64,000 nucleotides of DNA from Thioalkalivibrio sulfidiphilus HL-EbGr7 (GTDB lineage: Bacteria > Pseudomonadota > Gammaproteobacteria > Ectothiorhodospirales > Ectothiorhodospiraceae), in the NCBI RefSeq assembly GCF_000021985.1, contig NC_011901.1, forward strand, positions 2,356,001 to 2,420,000. The letters run 5' to 3'. The notes beneath the pieces are model-generated. The model was not told where the DNA came from, made no database searches, and worked only from the letters and a program-made list of their open reading frames with translations. The first letter of the stretch is position 1; the number at the start of each line of letters is the position of its first letter. The position numbers and the translations under genes are program-made. Positions 9,874 to 20,591 of this stretch are shown one piece after another.

Positions 9874-11652
9874 CTAACCGCTTGCGGTCTGCTTCTTGAC
9901 CCGGATGCTCAGTTCCTTCAGCTGCGCGTCGGACACCTCGGCGGGCGCGTCCGTGAGCGGGCAGTGGGCGGTCTGGGTCTTGGGGAAGGCCATCACGTCG
10001 CGGATGGACTGGCTGCCGGTCATGAGCATGACCAGACGGTCCAGGCCGAAGGCGATGCCGCCGTGGGGCGGGCAGCCGTATTTCAGGGCGTCCAGCAGGA
10101 AGCCGAACTTATCCCGGGCCTCGGCCTCGCCGATGCCCAGCAGGTTGAACACGGCCTGCTGCATGGCGGTGGTGTGGATACGCACGGAACCGCCGCCCAC
10201 CTCGGTGCCATTGAGCACCATGTCGTAGGCCCGGGAGATCATCTCGCCGGGGTTGCCGGTGAGTTCCTCGGGACGCTCGACGCGGGGAGCGGTGAAGGGG
10301 TGGTGCAGGGCCACCCAGCGGCCTTCCTTCTCGTCATGCTCGAACATGGGGAAGTCCACCACCCACAGCGGCCGCCAGCCACGCTCCACCAGGCCCAGAT
10401 CGTGGCCCAGCTTCACGCGCAGGGCGCCCAGGGCCTCGTTCACGATACGCGCCTTGTCGGCGCCGAAGAAGATCAGGTCGCCGTCCTCGGCGCCGGTGCG
10501 GCCCAGGATCTCCACCACCACCGTGTCGGGCATGAACTTGAGGATGGGGGACTGCAGGCCCTCGCGCCCGGCATTGAGGTCGTTGACCTTGATGTAGGCC
10601 AGGCCCTTGGCACCGTAGCGGCCGACGAAATGGGTGTAGTCGTCGATGTCCTTGCGGGACAGCTCGCCGCCCTTGGGCACGCGCAGGGCGGCCACTCGGC
10701 CGGCGGGGTCCCTGGCGGGGCCGGAGAAGACCTTGAAGTCCACCTCGCCCATGATGTCGGTGAGCTCGGTCAGCTCCAGCGGGATGCGCAGGTCCGGCTT
10801 GTCGGAGCCGTAACGGGCCATGGCCTCGGCGTAGCTCATGCGCTGGAACGGGGTATGCAGGGGCACTTCCAGCACCTGGGCGAACAGCTCGCGCACCATC
10901 TCCTCCATGAGGCCCATGATGCCCTCCTCGTCCATGAAGGAGGTCTCGATGTCCAGCTGGGTGAACTCGGGCTGGCGGTCGGCGCGCAGGTCCTCGTCCC
11001 GGAAGCAGCGCACGATCTGGTAGTAGCGGTCCATGCCGCCCATCATCAGCAGCTGCTTGAACAGCTGCGGCGACTGGGGCAGCGCGAAGAAGCTGCCGGG
11101 ATGGGTGCGGCTGGGCACGATGTAGTCCCGGGCACCCTCGGGGGTGGCCTTGGTGAGCATCGGGGTCTCGATGTCCAGGAAGCCGTTGTCCTCCAGGAAG
11201 CGGCGCAGGGTGCGGGACACCCGGGCACGCATCTGCAGGCGCTTCTGCATCGCTGGCCGGCGCAGGTCCACGTACCGGTAACGCAGGCGGGTCTCCTCGT
11301 TGACCTCGTCCTCGTCCAGCTGGAAGGGGGGCGTCTCGGCGCTGTTGAGCACCGTCAACTCGCGGCCCAGCACCTCGATGGCGCCGGTGGGCAGGTCCGG
11401 GTTCTCGGTGCCGGCGGGGCGGCGGCGCACACGGCCTTTCACCTTGAGCACGTATTCGCTGCGCACCCGCTCGGCGGTGGCGAAGACCTCGGGCAGGTCC
11501 GGGTCGAACACCACCTGAACCAGGCCTTCCCGGTCACGCAGATCAATGAAGATCACGCCGCCGTGGTCCCGGCGCCGGTTGACCCATCCGCACAGGGTGA
11601 CTTCCTGGTCCAAGTGTGACTCGTTGACAGAACCGCAGTAATGGCTACGCAT
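9874..11652 (-). CDS. aspS: Aspartyl-tRNA synthetase
   Basis: Class II aminoacyl-tRNA synthetase charging tRNA-Asp (possibly also tRNA-Asn). An N-terminal OB-fold anticodon domain ([26 protein letters not shown]), catalytic motifs 2 ([20 protein letters not shown], near residue 215) and 3 ([12 protein letters not shown]) and the bacterial GAD insertion are visible. MRSHYCGSV at 11652 is the family start (592 residues). The upstream 45-residue extension is rejected. Upstream gene of the aspS-nudB-hydrolase group. Confidence 0.97.
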   Translation of the reverse strand: MRSHYCGSVNESHLDQEVTLCGWVNRRRDHGGVIFIDLRDREGLVQVVFDPDLPEVFATAERVRSEYVLKVKGRVRRRPAGTENPDLPTGAIEVLGRELTVLNSAETPPFQLDEDEVNEETRLRYRYVDLRRPAMQKRLQMRARVSRTLRRFLEDNGFLDIETPMLTKATPEGARDYIVPSRTHPGSFFALPQSPQLFKQLLMMGGMDRYYQIVRCFRDEDLRADRQPEFTQLDIETSFMDEEGIMGLMEEMVRELFAQVLEVPLHTPFQRMSYAEAMARYGSDKPDLRIPLELTELTDIMGEVDFKVFSGPARDPAGRVAALRVPKGGELSRKDIDDYTHFVGRYGAKGLAYIKVNDLNAGREGLQSPILKFMPDTVVVEILGRTGAEDGDLIFFGADKARIVNEALGALRVKLGHDLGLVERGWRPLWVVDFPMFEHDEKEGRWVALHHPFTAPRVERPEELTGNPGEMISRAYDMVLNGTEVGGGSVRIHTTAMQQAVFNLLGIGEAEARDKFGFLLDALKYGCPPHGGIAFGLDRLVMLMTGSQSIRDVMAFPKTQTAHCPLTDAPAEVSDAQLKELSIRVKKQTASG

Positions 11653-11813
11653 TTCCAGCCCTTTATGAACGATGGGGATCCGCCCCGACGGGTGCCGAAA
11701 CGGCAGGGGGCGCGGCGCACGGGAGACCGCGCCGGGAGCGGGAACCGAAAAGGGAGCAATGGTACGGCCTGCCCTGCAACGGCGCAACTCGCGCCCGGGG
11801 CGGAGGGAACGCG

Positions 11814-11853
11814 AAAACGGCGCGGCGCGGGGCCTGATCAGCCCCGCGCCGCG
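11814..11853 (-). terminator. Probable intrinsic terminator of the DUF1631 gene
   Basis: A perfect 13-bp GC stem (11821-11833 with 11841-11853) around a 7-nt loop lies 9 nt past the DUF1631 stop. On the minus strand it is followed within a few bases by a short T tract (CCGTTTTCG). It sits in the 210-nt gap before aspS, which otherwise shows only GC-rich sequence where an aspS promoter would be expected. Confidence 0.6.
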
Positions 11854-11862
11854 CCGCTTGCA

Positions 11863-14211
11863 TCACAGGGCCGGGGCGCCGCTCTTGCTCAGACTGGCCA
11901 TCAGGGTGCTGATGGCCCGATCGAACACCGGCACATCCTCAATGACACGGGCCCGGCCGGCGCGGAACTCCGCGCCCAGCCCGTAGACGGTCATTTCCTT
12001 GACCTTCAGGCCCTGTCGGTTGACGAAGAAGTACTTGCCGCTGATCAGACTCTTCCAGGACAGCTTGGCACGCAGGGGCTGGCCGTCGGCATCGGTCAAT
12101 TCCAGCCAGGTGCCCTCCTCCATTTCGCGGGCCTGCTGGACGTACTGGTCCTCATCCACAGGTTCGCTCGCACCGGCCTCGCCAATCACCACTTCCTCGT
12201 AGACCTTGAATCGGCCGTCGGAGATGAGCCGGTTGATCTCGGCCACCTTGCGCGCCATGAAGGAGCGGCCGTCGCTCGCCCCATCGGTCTCGGCGTCGGT
12301 GCTCGTCTCCTGGACAGACGGCGCTGCCACAGCGGCATCCACGGGCCGCACAGTCTCGGCCGCGGCTTGCTCGACGGGCCGGGCATCGTGCTCTGCATGT
12401 TCCACAGCGGGCACGGACTGCACGTCCAGGTCGAGCTCGGGATCGCGCACGATCCGGGCATGTTCCCGGGCCAGCAGGGCGATGATCCCCTGGCGCTCGG
12501 TCTCGCTGCAGGACATGCGGTTCATGCCCTCCTGCAGGGCCTTGAGCAGGGAGGGCAGCATGCCGGTCAACTGCTCGCGTTCCGCCTGGCTCGACTTGGG
12601 CAGCAGGCTCCAGATCAGCAGCGAGGCCACGTTCAGGGCCTTCTGCCAGAGCTTGCCGTGCTGGCCGTCCTTGAGATAGATGAGAACCAGCAGGTCCTTC
12701 CAGGTGGTCTTGAGCAACTGGGTGATGGGCTCGGGCAGGGTCTGCCCTTCCAGCAGACGGGCGATGGACTCCTCGGCCACGCCCTTGGCCACGCGCAGGT
12801 GCTCACGACCCTGGGCCGCCAGGGCACTCTGCTCCTCGCGCTGCGCGGCACGCTCGCTCTGATCCTGACACCATTCTTGGAAGGCCACCAGTTCCTGCTC
12901 GAACAGACTCGTGTCACCGGAGGCGTCATTGACCAGTCTATCAACCACCGACTGGATGCGGGTACGCAGACCGTCTTCACGCTCCTCCGCCTCGGTCCAG
13001 CCGATACCGGCACGGGCCAGCTCGTTGAGCAGGCGACGGGCGGGATGCTTCTTGCGGCTGAAGAAGGTCCTGTCGCTGATGGCCACCCGCAGCACCGGGA
13101 TCTGAAGACGACCGATCAACTCCTTGATGGGTGCGGGCAGCGCCGGATCATCGAAGATGAAGTCGAACAGCATGGCGACGATGTCGATGGCCGTCTCGTC
13201 CATGCGATTGAGGGCCAGGCCGGTGGGATCACCGTTGTTGACTGCAGTGAGCACCACATCTTTGAGTTCGGCGCTGGTGAATACGCTGCCGGAGGCAGGG
13301 GTGATCACCGGGATGCGTGGCACGGCGCTGAGCAGGGACTTGGAATCCACCAATGTCACCCCGGGCAACATCGGGCTGCCACCCCTGGCCGCGAGCTGTT
13401 GCAGGGCGGCCAGCAATTCACCGGCATCCGCCATTTCGCCCGCAATCGGCTCATGCTCGTCATCGATTTCGCGGGACTGGGAGGGACTGACGCGGCGACG
13501 AGTCTGTGCCGCCGTCGCTGTGGTCTTGAGCTCGGGCAACAGGCCGCGCTCCGCCAGCTCACGGTTGATCTCCTGATACAGCGCCGGCAGCGCGCCGACC
13601 ACGTACTTGTCGAACAGCTTGTAGATGATCAACCGAACCCGCAGGTCCACGTCCAGCACCTTCATGGTGCTGCGGAAGGACTCGCACAGGGACATGGGGG
13701 TCAGGGGATGCGCATCCTCGGACAGCTTGGGACGGTTGAGCGCCACCACCAGCCGACGGGTCAGGGCCTCCAGCTCCGCCTTGTTGACGCGGCTGGCCTT
13801 GGCGATCATGCCTTCCAGGGCCAGGTTCTCCTCCAGTTCCTCCTGACCTACCAGGGAGAGTTCCAGCTCACCTGCGCTCGCCAGCTTGGCGGCGGCGCTG
13901 GGGCCGGCCTGGAGAAACGAGTCGAAGGCGCGCGCCAGCTGGGATGGGTACTCGGACTCCATGGTGGAGCGCTTGAGGCGCACCTCGCGCATGGCGTCGA
14001 AGTACTCGCTCTGGGTGCGATTGTCCTCGGCCTGGTCGGCCAGCTTGAACAGGGCGTCGTCGGTGTTGTCGAGCATCTCCTTGAGGAAACGCTCCAGGTG
14101 GGTCGTGGTGAGATTGCGGCAACGCCCGATGATCTGCATGGCGGAGCCCGGCGACTCACGCCGTGCAGCCACATCAAAGGGAACTACTTTTTCGCTCGCG
14201 CCGTCGCTCAT
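11863..14211 (-). CDS. DUF1631 family protein
   Basis: Large cytoplasmic protein (782 residues) of the DUF1631 family. Most of it is alpha-helical. The last 110 residues (EGTWLELTD, LRAKLSWKSLI, KYFFVNRQGLKVKEM) resemble the PilZ-like beta-barrel seen at the C-terminus of this family, but the RxxxR c-di-GMP signature of true PilZ domains was not found. Start MSDGASEKVV at 14211. The 58-residue upstream extension covers the divergent promoter region. Transcribed away from the HDOD gene at 14366. Function unknown. Confidence 0.85.
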   Translation of the reverse strand: MSDGASEKVVPFDVAARRESPGSAMQIIGRCRNLTTTHLERFLKEMLDNTDDALFKLADQAEDNRTQSEYFDAMREVRLKRSTMESEYPSQLARAFDSFLQAGPSAAAKLASAGELELSLVGQEELEENLALEGMIAKASRVNKAELEALTRRLVVALNRPKLSEDAHPLTPMSLCESFRSTMKVLDVDLRVRLIIYKLFDKYVVGALPALYQEINRELAERGLLPELKTTATAAQTRRRVSPSQSREIDDEHEPIAGEMADAGELLAALQQLAARGGSPMLPGVTLVDSKSLLSAVPRIPVITPASGSVFTSAELKDVVLTAVNNGDPTGLALNRMDETAIDIVAMLFDFIFDDPALPAPIKELIGRLQIPVLRVAISDRTFFSRKKHPARRLLNELARAGIGWTEAEEREDGLRTRIQSVVDRLVNDASGDTSLFEQELVAFQEWCQDQSERAAQREEQSALAAQGREHLRVAKGVAEESIARLLEGQTLPEPITQLLKTTWKDLLVLIYLKDGQHGKLWQKALNVASLLIWSLLPKSSQAEREQLTGMLPSLLKALQEGMNRMSCSETERQGIIALLAREHARIVRDPELDLDVQSVPAVEHAEHDARPVEQAAAETVRPVDAAVAAPSVQETSTDAETDGASDGRSFMARKVAEINRLISDGRFKVYEEVVIGEAGASEPVDEDQYVQQAREMEEGTWLELTDADGQPLRAKLSWKSLISGKYFFVNRQGLKVKEMTVYGLGAEFRAGRARVIEDVPVFDRAISTLMASLSKSGAPAL

Positions 14212-14286
14212 GACTGACTCTCCTGACAGTTGACGATCCCCCGATGTAGATGCCCCCGGGAGATCACGCTGCCCTGCAAAACCTGG

Positions 14287-14316
14287 TTGACTTGCCAAAC
14301 TTATAGCCCATAGTGT
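14287..14316 (+). promoter_or_regulatory. Candidate sigma-70 promoter for the HDOD gene
   Basis: TTGACT at 14287-14292 and TAGTGT at 14311-14316 are 18 nt apart in the 154-nt divergent region between DUF1631 and the HDOD gene. The -35 match is good and the -10 match is weak. A GAGAGGT purine run lies about 11 nt before the HDOD start. No comparably good promoter was seen on the other strand. Confidence 0.35.
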
Positions 14317-14365
14317 CTCCAAACAGCCATCGCATACCAGCGAAAGCGAGAGGTAAATCAGACTT

Positions 14366-15241
14366 ATGAGCTCGGTTTCCGACAAAAGGCAGGAAATTCA
14401 GGATCTGCTGAAGGACCTCTCGGCGCTGGTCTCGCCACCGGAGATCATCATCCGCCTGCGCCAGGACATGGAGTCCCCCAAGAGCACGGCGGAAAGCCTG
14501 GCCAAGATCGTCATGCAGGACCCGAACCTGAGTGCGCGCATCCTGCACATGGCCAACTCCGCCATGTACGGCCTCAATCACCGCATCGAGACCGTGAGCC
14601 GGGCCATCTCCATCATCGGCCAGCGCGCCCTCTATCACCTGGCGCTGGCCGTGAGCGCCACCAAGACCTTCTCCAAACTGCCCAGCGAACTGGTCAACAT
14701 CGCCGTGTTCTGGCGCCACAGCGTGTTCACCGCGCTGATCGCCCGCAACCTGGCGCAGCGCTGTCATGTGCTGCACCCGGAACGACTGTTCGTGGGCGGA
14801 CTGCTGCACGATATCGGCAGCCTGGTGCTGTATCACCGGTATCCGGACATCCTGCGCGACTCCCTGCTCGCGGCACGCGGCAACGAGGAGGTGCTGGCCC
14901 AGCAGGAGCGGGAACTGATCGGCTTCGATCATGCCGAGGTGGGTGGCGCGCTGATGGAGATGTGGGGCTTGCCGGAAAGCCTGCAGCAGGCGGTGGCCTT
15001 CCACCACCGACCGGGCGCCACCGCCAACAACATGGAAGTGGCCATCGTGCACCTGGCCGACACCCTGGCCAACCGCACCGACCAGGGCAGCTTCAGTGAG
15101 TTCGGCGCCTTCGCCAGCATGCCTCATCCCGGCGTGTGGAAGACCCTCGGCCTCGACGAAGACATCACCGAGGACCTCTGGCGTGACGTGAACATGCAAT
15201 TCATGGAGACACTGCATGTGATCCTGCCGCAGGCTAAATAA
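14366..15241 (+). CDS. HDOD-domain signalling protein
   Basis: Single-domain HDOD protein of 291 residues. The domain spans roughly 20-220 (DPNLSARILHMANSAMYG, ISIIGQRALYHLAL, FVGGLLHDIGSLVLY). HDOD proteins act in signal transduction, often with c-di-GMP or chemotaxis-type partners, and most lack phosphohydrolase activity although an HD pair is present here (LLHDIG). Divergent from the DUF1631 gene. The partner is not identifiable from sequence. Confidence 0.88.
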   Translation: MSSVSDKRQEIQDLLKDLSALVSPPEIIIRLRQDMESPKSTAESLAKIVMQDPNLSARILHMANSAMYGLNHRIETVSRAISIIGQRALYHLALAVSATKTFSKLPSELVNIAVFWRHSVFTALIARNLAQRCHVLHPERLFVGGLLHDIGSLVLYHRYPDILRDSLLAARGNEEVLAQQERELIGFDHAEVGGALMEMWGLPESLQQAVAFHHRPGATANNMEVAIVHLADTLANRTDQGSFSEFGAFASMPHPGVWKTLGLDEDITEDLWRDVNMQFMETLHVILPQAK

Positions 15242-15243
15242 GC

Positions 15244-15337
15244 GATTCGAAATTCAAGATTCAAGATTCAAAGGTGAGGACGCGTGGGTTTTCCCTTTGA
15301 ATTTTGAATCTTGAATCTTGAATTTGAATTATGAATC
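15244..15337. repeat. Iterated-heptamer inverted repeat, GATTCAA class (R4)
   Basis: The left arm (15244-15272) is a run of the 7-nt word GATTCAA. The right arm (about 15296-15337) is its reverse complement with extra units. The loop (15273-15295) contains GACGCGTGG and GGTTTTCCC, words shared with the loops of R22 and R2. It lies between convergent genes: 2 nt after the HDOD stop and touching the acyP stop (15338-15340). Confidence 0.9.
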
Positions 15338-15625
15338 TCATCCCGTCCTGAATCCCTCCGTCACCTCGCCCGCGAATTCCTCCGCCAGCACCTCATCCAC
15401 CTGCGCTGCCGGCGGACCCTGCCAGAGCCAGGCCTCCAGTTCATCGACTGCTGCGCAGGGTCCGGCCGCCAGCACCTCCACACGACCGTCCGGCAGGTTT
15501 TTCGCATGGCCGGACAGACCCAGGCGTTGCGCCTCCCGACGCGTGGAGGCGCGGTAGAAGACCCCCTGCACCCGGCCGCTTACCAGAAATCTCCGGGCGC
15601 AGTGTTTCTCGAAATGGGACGACAT
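15338..15625 (-). CDS. acyP: Acylphosphatase
   Basis: Small enzyme (95 residues) that hydrolyses acyl phosphates. The phosphate loop with catalytic arginine (GRVQGVFYRAS, Arg25) and the catalytic asparagine (AKNLPDG, Asn43) are both conserved. Convergent with the HDOD gene across repeat R4. Upstream is a bidirectional terminator, so it probably has its own promoter. Confidence 0.95.
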   Translation of the reverse strand: MSSHFEKHCARRFLVSGRVQGVFYRASTRREAQRLGLSGHAKNLPDGRVEVLAAGPCAAVDELEAWLWQGPPAAQVDEVLAEEFAGEVTEGFRTG

Positions 15626-15672
15626 GTCAGGTGTACCGTTGATGGGCTCATGCCAGTATCCGGGTCAGAAAC

Positions 15673-15703
15673 AAAAAAGGCCCGCACAGGGCGGGCCTTT
15701 TTC
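15673..15703. terminator. Bidirectional intrinsic terminator
   Basis: A 10-bp stem AAAGGCCCGC/GCGGGCCTTT with a 5-nt loop is flanked by an A tract on the left and a T tract on the right, so it can stop transcription on either strand. It lies between the acyP start and the end of the LysM lipoprotein gene on the minus strand, where it most likely ends the LysM transcript. Confidence 0.85.
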
Positions 15704-15722
15704 TGCATCAGGTGATGCCGGA

Positions 15723-16193
15723 TCAGCGCATGGGGCGCAGGCCGTACTGATCCAGGTAACGCAGATCGGAACTCTCGACGCGACCCAGTTCCCAGGCACC
15801 ACGGGTGCGGGCGTGGTTCACGGCCGCATCCACATCAGCACTGGAGGGGTTGAGCTGCACGGTCAGGCGCTGGCCGGGGAAGATCAGGTCGGCGTCGCGG
15901 ATCTGGGAGGCGTTGGCCCTGTAGATCAGCGGCCACTGGTACGGGTTGCCGTACACGGAGCTGCGACCGGAGATCTTCCACAGGCTGTCACCGCGCACCA
16001 CCTCGTAGGTCATGGTGGTGGGGGCCGCCGGGGGCGGAGCCGGGGCCGGAGCAGGCTCGGCACGGGGGGCCGGAGCAGGCGCCGGGGCCGGGGCCGGTTC
16101 GGGTTCCGGGGCCGGCTGGGTGGAGGCACATCCGACGGTCAGCCCAAGGGCAATGGCGCCGGCAAGGACAAGCCGCAGCTGTTTCGTATTCAT
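15723..16193 (-). CDS. LysM-domain lipoprotein
   Basis: Predicted lipoprotein of 156 residues: signal peptide with lipobox LTVGC (Cys22), a Pro/Ala/Glu-rich linker (about 26-70), and one LysM peptidoglycan-binding domain near residues 76-127 (YEVVRGDSLWKISG, NPYQWPLIYRAN, IFPGQRLTV). It probably tethers to the cell wall, but its role is unknown. The start was moved 22 codons down from the open frame so that the signal peptide is N-terminal. Confidence 0.88.
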   Translation of the reverse strand: MNTKQLRLVLAGAIALGLTVGCASTQPAPEPEPAPAPAPAPAPRAEPAPAPAPPPAAPTTMTYEVVRGDSLWKISGRSSVYGNPYQWPLIYRANASQIRDADLIFPGQRLTVQLNPSSADVDAAVNHARTRGAWELGRVESSDLRYLDQYGLRPMR

Positions 16194-16417
16194 GTCAAAA
16201 GCTCCTGATTTTTGGGAATTCTTTGAGCGGGCATACAACACGGCACTACGTGTATCCAAGCTAACACCGGAAAACTTGAGGCGTCAAGAACAAGCAGAGA
16301 CGCACGTCACGGAACGGCTCATCGGGACGATGATCGGGTGTTGGGAGAATTCTGAACGGTGCCATATTCCGATGCAATCCCTCCTGCTCAGACCCGACGC
16401 GCTCAGGGGCTTAAATA

Positions 16418-16723
16418 TCAGGGGATCGCGTCCAGCGCCTCCTGGCGTGCCTTGAGGGCCTCGCTGCGCGCCTGTTCGGCCTTGTCCCGGGCGGCCCGGT
16501 ATTCGCCCGCCTGCAACAGGCTCTCGGCGGACTCGAGCAGGCTGCGGGCCGTCTCGTAGGTAGGCGCGGCGCGCTGGGGGGCACCCACCTGCTCCGCCGC
16601 CCGCAGGGCCTGGCGCGCGTCACTCATCTCCTGGACAGGGGCGGTGGCGGCACATCCGGCAAGGGCGAGCACCGACAGGTATAATGCGATCACAAGCGCG
16701 GTACGCAGTCGTTGACTCCACAT
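16418..16723 (-). CDS. DUF4398-like small lipoprotein
   Basis: 101-residue predicted lipoprotein. A signal peptide ending in lipobox LALAGC (Cys24) precedes two amphipathic helices rich in Ala, Glu and Arg (SDARQALRAAEQ; YETARSLLESAESLLQAGEY), which resembles the DUF4398 family often found beside OmpA/LysM proteins. Start taken at MWSQRL (16723). The 224-nt gap to the LysM gene holds no other recognisable feature beyond room for that gene's promoter. Confidence 0.75.
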   Translation of the reverse strand: MWSQRLRTALVIALYLSVLALAGCAATAPVQEMSDARQALRAAEQVGAPQRAAPTYETARSLLESAESLLQAGEYRAARDKAEQARSEALKARQEALDAIP

Positions 16724-16851
16724 GGGGCAGGATTCGGGCGTAATAGGCGGGTGGAGACTAAGGTTGATTCCCGACGCTATCACCCACCCCCCATGCCGTC
16801 AAGACACGCCCCAGGTCCGCACCTGATTCACCGAAAGCAGAAGGCAGCCCG

Positions 16852-18170
<1,319 letters not shown>

Positions 18171-18183
<13 letters not shown>

Positions 18184-18230
18184 GAAGTGGGACTTAACTT
18201 CGCACTTCCAAATTCACACTTCCCACTTCA
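18171..18230. repeat. Iterated-heptamer inverted repeat, AAGTGTG class (R5)
   Basis: Compact element between convergent genes. The left arm (about 18172-18193, AAGTGAAGTGAGAAGTGGGA) and right arm (about 18200-18230, reverse complement TGAAGTGGGAAGTGTGAA) share 7-nt spacing of the word AAGTGNN. The left arm contains the DUF2069 stop (18181-18183) and the right arm contains the hda stop (18228-18230). Confidence 0.82.
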
Positions 18231-18929
18231 CCCCCCCTCCCCCAGAACCGCCCGGGCGAACGGCAGGGTCACCCGGCGCTGATCCCGCAGGGACGCCTGT
18301 TCCAGACGCTCCAGTTGCACCATGAGCGTGGCAAGATCACGGGCACAGGTGCGCAGCAGAAACTCCCCCACCTCCCCGGGTAGATCGAAGCCGCGGCGCC
18401 GGGCGCGTTCCACGAGCACGGCTCGCTTGCCGGCATCATCCAGAGGCTGTAGCTGGAACACCGGACCCCAGACCAGGCGTGAGCCCAGGTCGGGAAGCGC
18501 CGCCGACAGGGCCCGCGGGGCATGGGTATCGGCAAGCACCAGCCGGGTATCGCGGCACCTCGAGGCGTTGATGAGGTTGAACAGGCCCGTCTCGGTCTCC
18601 ACACACCCGACTAGCGCACTGATGCCATCCAGGCAGACCAGATCCAGCTGATCCAGACCTTCCAGTGCGTGTGCGCCACCCTGGCGCAGCAGGAAGGCGG
18701 GGAGGTAGGCGGCGCGGCGCCCCCATAGCGATGCCTCGTGACAGGCGGCCTGCAGCAGGTGGGTCTTGCCGCTGCCGGGCTCGCCGTAGAGATAGAGCTG
18801 GCGCTCCCCCTCGCCCCGGGCCAGGGCGCGCAGGCTGTCCAGGGCCAGGCCGTTGGCACCCGCGTGGAAAGCATCGAAATCGGACCCGTCCGGCAGGGTC
18901 ACGTCCAGGGTCAGCTGGCGCGCCTGCAT
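18228..18929 (-). CDS. hda: Hda, DnaA-inactivating AAA+ protein
   Basis: DnaA-like protein that promotes ATP hydrolysis on DnaA with the sliding clamp. 233 residues: N-terminal clamp-binding-like segment (ARQLTLDV, about 3-10), Walker A GEPGSGKT (49-56), Walker B-like DLVCLDGISAL and a C-terminal AAA lid with an arginine-rich sensor (ERARRRGFDLP). Start MQARQLTL at 18929, 1 nt after the perM stop. The 39-residue upstream frame is rejected. The TGA stop is inside repeat R5. Confidence 0.93.
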   Translation of the reverse strand: MQARQLTLDVTLPDGSDFDAFHAGANGLALDSLRALARGEGERQLYLYGEPGSGKTHLLQAACHEASLWGRRAAYLPAFLLRQGGAHALEGLDQLDLVCLDGISALVGCVETETGLFNLINASRCRDTRLVLADTHAPRALSAALPDLGSRLVWGPVFQLQPLDDAGKRAVLVERARRRGFDLPGEVGEFLLRTCARDLATLMVQLERLEQASLRDQRRVTLPFARAVLGEGG

Positions 18930-18930
18930 G

Positions 18931-20037
18931 TCAGTCCCCGGGCTTGGCCGAATCGCCCGCGTAGAGGGCGCTGCCCCGGTAGTCCGCATGGGCGTGGCGC
19001 ACCAGCACCGCCAGTACCGCGGCCGCAGGCAGGGCCAGCAGTACACCGAAGAAACCGAACAGCTGCCCGCCGGCGAGCACGGCGAAGATCACCGCCACCG
19101 GGTGCAGGCCGATGCGATCGCCCACCAGCCAGGGGGTGAGCACCAGGCTTTCCAGCAACTGCCCCACGCCGAACACCGCCAGCACCCAGATGAGCAGCCA
19201 GGGGTCGGTACTCTGCAGCAGGGCCGCCGCCACCCCCAGACCCACGCCCACGATCACGCCCAGGTAGGGCACGAAACTCACCAGCCCGGCAGTGACCCCC
19301 ACGGCGATGGCCAGATCCAGACCCGCGAACCACAGGCCCACGGCATAGAAGGCCGCCAGGGAGATCATCACCAGCAGCTGGCCGCGGATGAAGGTGGCCA
19401 GCACCGCGTCGGACTCCCGCACGATGCGCACCACCCGGGGCTCGATGGAACGGGGCAGCAGGCCATGCAGGGCGGCCACCAGGCGCTCCCAGTCCCGCAG
19501 CAGGTAGAAGGTCACCACCGGTACCAGCACCAGGTTGAGCAGCCAGGCAAACACCAGGCCGCCGGAACGGCCCATGGAACCCAGGGCACCCAGGGCCCAC
19601 TCCCCCGCCTGCTGCCAGTGCTCCGAGAGCAGACCCGAGAGCGTGCCCATCTCCGGACCTTCCAGGGGCAGTCCGAAACGGTTCTCGAGCCAGGGCAGAG
19701 CCTCGGCGCGGAACCACGCGAGCCACTGGGGCAGCCATTCCAGGAACCGGGCCAGTTCACGCTGCAGCACCGGTACCAGCGTCAGCACCGCCAGCAGCAG
19801 CCCCAGGAAGAGGAGCAGAAACACCAGGATCACCGCCGCGGTCCGGGGCAGGCGCCACTTCCAGCGCCGCCCCTCCCGCTGCAGACGCAGCACCAGCGGA
19901 TTGCCCAGGTAGGCGAACAGGGCGGCGAGCAGGAAGGGGGTCAGGATGGGGCGCAGCCAGTACACCAGCAGGCCGGCCGCGGCGAAGAACAGCAGCAGGG
20001 TCAGCCGCTGACTTGCGGCACCGGGCTGCGTGTTCAT
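18931..20037 (-). CDS. perM: PerM/AI-2E-transporter-family permease
   Basis: Polytopic inner-membrane protein (368 residues) of the AI-2E/PerM family, with about eight helices, the long loop after helix 3 and the C-terminal signature region (VGVTAGLVSFVPYLGVIVGVGLG, GQLLESLVLTPWLVGDRIGLHPV). Substrate not established from sequence. It overlaps the upstream CDP-alcohol transferase gene by 4 nt and sits upstream of hda, the usual neighbourhood of this family in gammaproteobacteria. Confidence 0.9.
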   Translation of the reverse strand: MNTQPGAASQRLTLLLFFAAAGLLVYWLRPILTPFLLAALFAYLGNPLVLRLQREGRRWKWRLPRTAAVILVFLLLFLGLLLAVLTLVPVLQRELARFLEWLPQWLAWFRAEALPWLENRFGLPLEGPEMGTLSGLLSEHWQQAGEWALGALGSMGRSGGLVFAWLLNLVLVPVVTFYLLRDWERLVAALHGLLPRSIEPRVVRIVRESDAVLATFIRGQLLVMISLAAFYAVGLWFAGLDLAIAVGVTAGLVSFVPYLGVIVGVGLGVAAALLQSTDPWLLIWVLAVFGVGQLLESLVLTPWLVGDRIGLHPVAVIFAVLAGGQLFGFFGVLLALPAAAVLAVLVRHAHADYRGSALYAGDSAKPGD

Positions 20038-20591
20038 ACGCCGGGCTGCCGGGCGGCCAGGGCGCGCCGGGACCAGCCCACCACGTAGGCCACGCCGCTG
20101 GAGACGGTGGTCACCAGGACGATGCCCACCAGGGCATCCAGGTAGAGCTGGGGCAGGGAAATGACCCCGGCGTTGACCAGCACGGACAGCACCAGCACGA
20201 TCTGGAAGAAGGTGTTGAGCTTGCTGATGAGCAGAGGCTGCATCTCCAGGCTGCGGGTCACCGCCCGGTAGGCCAGGGCCCCGAGGATGATCACCACGTC
20301 ACGGGCCACCACCAGCACCATGAGCCACCAGGGGATCAGGCCCACCCAGGCCACAGTGAAATAGGTGCCCATCATGAGCACCTTGTCCGCCAGGGGATCC
20401 AGATAGCCGCCCAGCCGGGTGTGCCAGCCGTAGCGGCGCACCAGCCAGCCGTCCAGGCCATCGGAGATGCCGGCCAGCAGCAGGAGCGCCAGCACCCAGC
20501 CATAGTGGCCGTCGAGCAGGGCCAGCACGATGGGCAGCGTCAGCAGCAGACGCAGCACCGTGATCACATTGGGCAGCTGGCGCAGGCTCAC
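20034..20591 (-). CDS. CDP-alcohol phosphatidyltransferase family protein (PgsA-like)
   Basis: 185-residue membrane enzyme with the CDP-alcohol transferase motif: SDGLDGWLVRR followed by GGYLDPLADK (about 44-72), matching D-x2-D-G...G-x3-D-x3-D. Val replaces the usual Ala before the motif arginine. It could make phosphatidylglycerophosphate or act as a cardiolipin synthase; sequence alone does not decide. GTG start overlaps the DUF2066 stop (GTGA), and the stop overlaps perM. The much longer open frame through this region is a high-GC artefact. Confidence 0.87.
   Translation of the reverse strand: MSLRQLPNVITVLRLLLTLPIVLALLDGHYGWVLALLLLAGISDGLDGWLVRRYGWHTRLGGYLDPLADKVLMMGTYFTVAWVGLIPWWLMVLVVARDVVIILGALAYRAVTRSLEMQPLLISKLNTFFQIVLVLSVLVNAGVISLPQLYLDALVGIVLVTTVSSGVAYVVGWSRRALAARQPGV

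Noticed and set aside
9331-14217. Very long open frames on the plus strand opposite aspS and the DUF1631 gene (762 and 858 codons)
   Set aside because: They lie antisense to clear genes, have His/Gly/Gln-rich composition without motifs, and result from high GC in the third codon position of the true genes.
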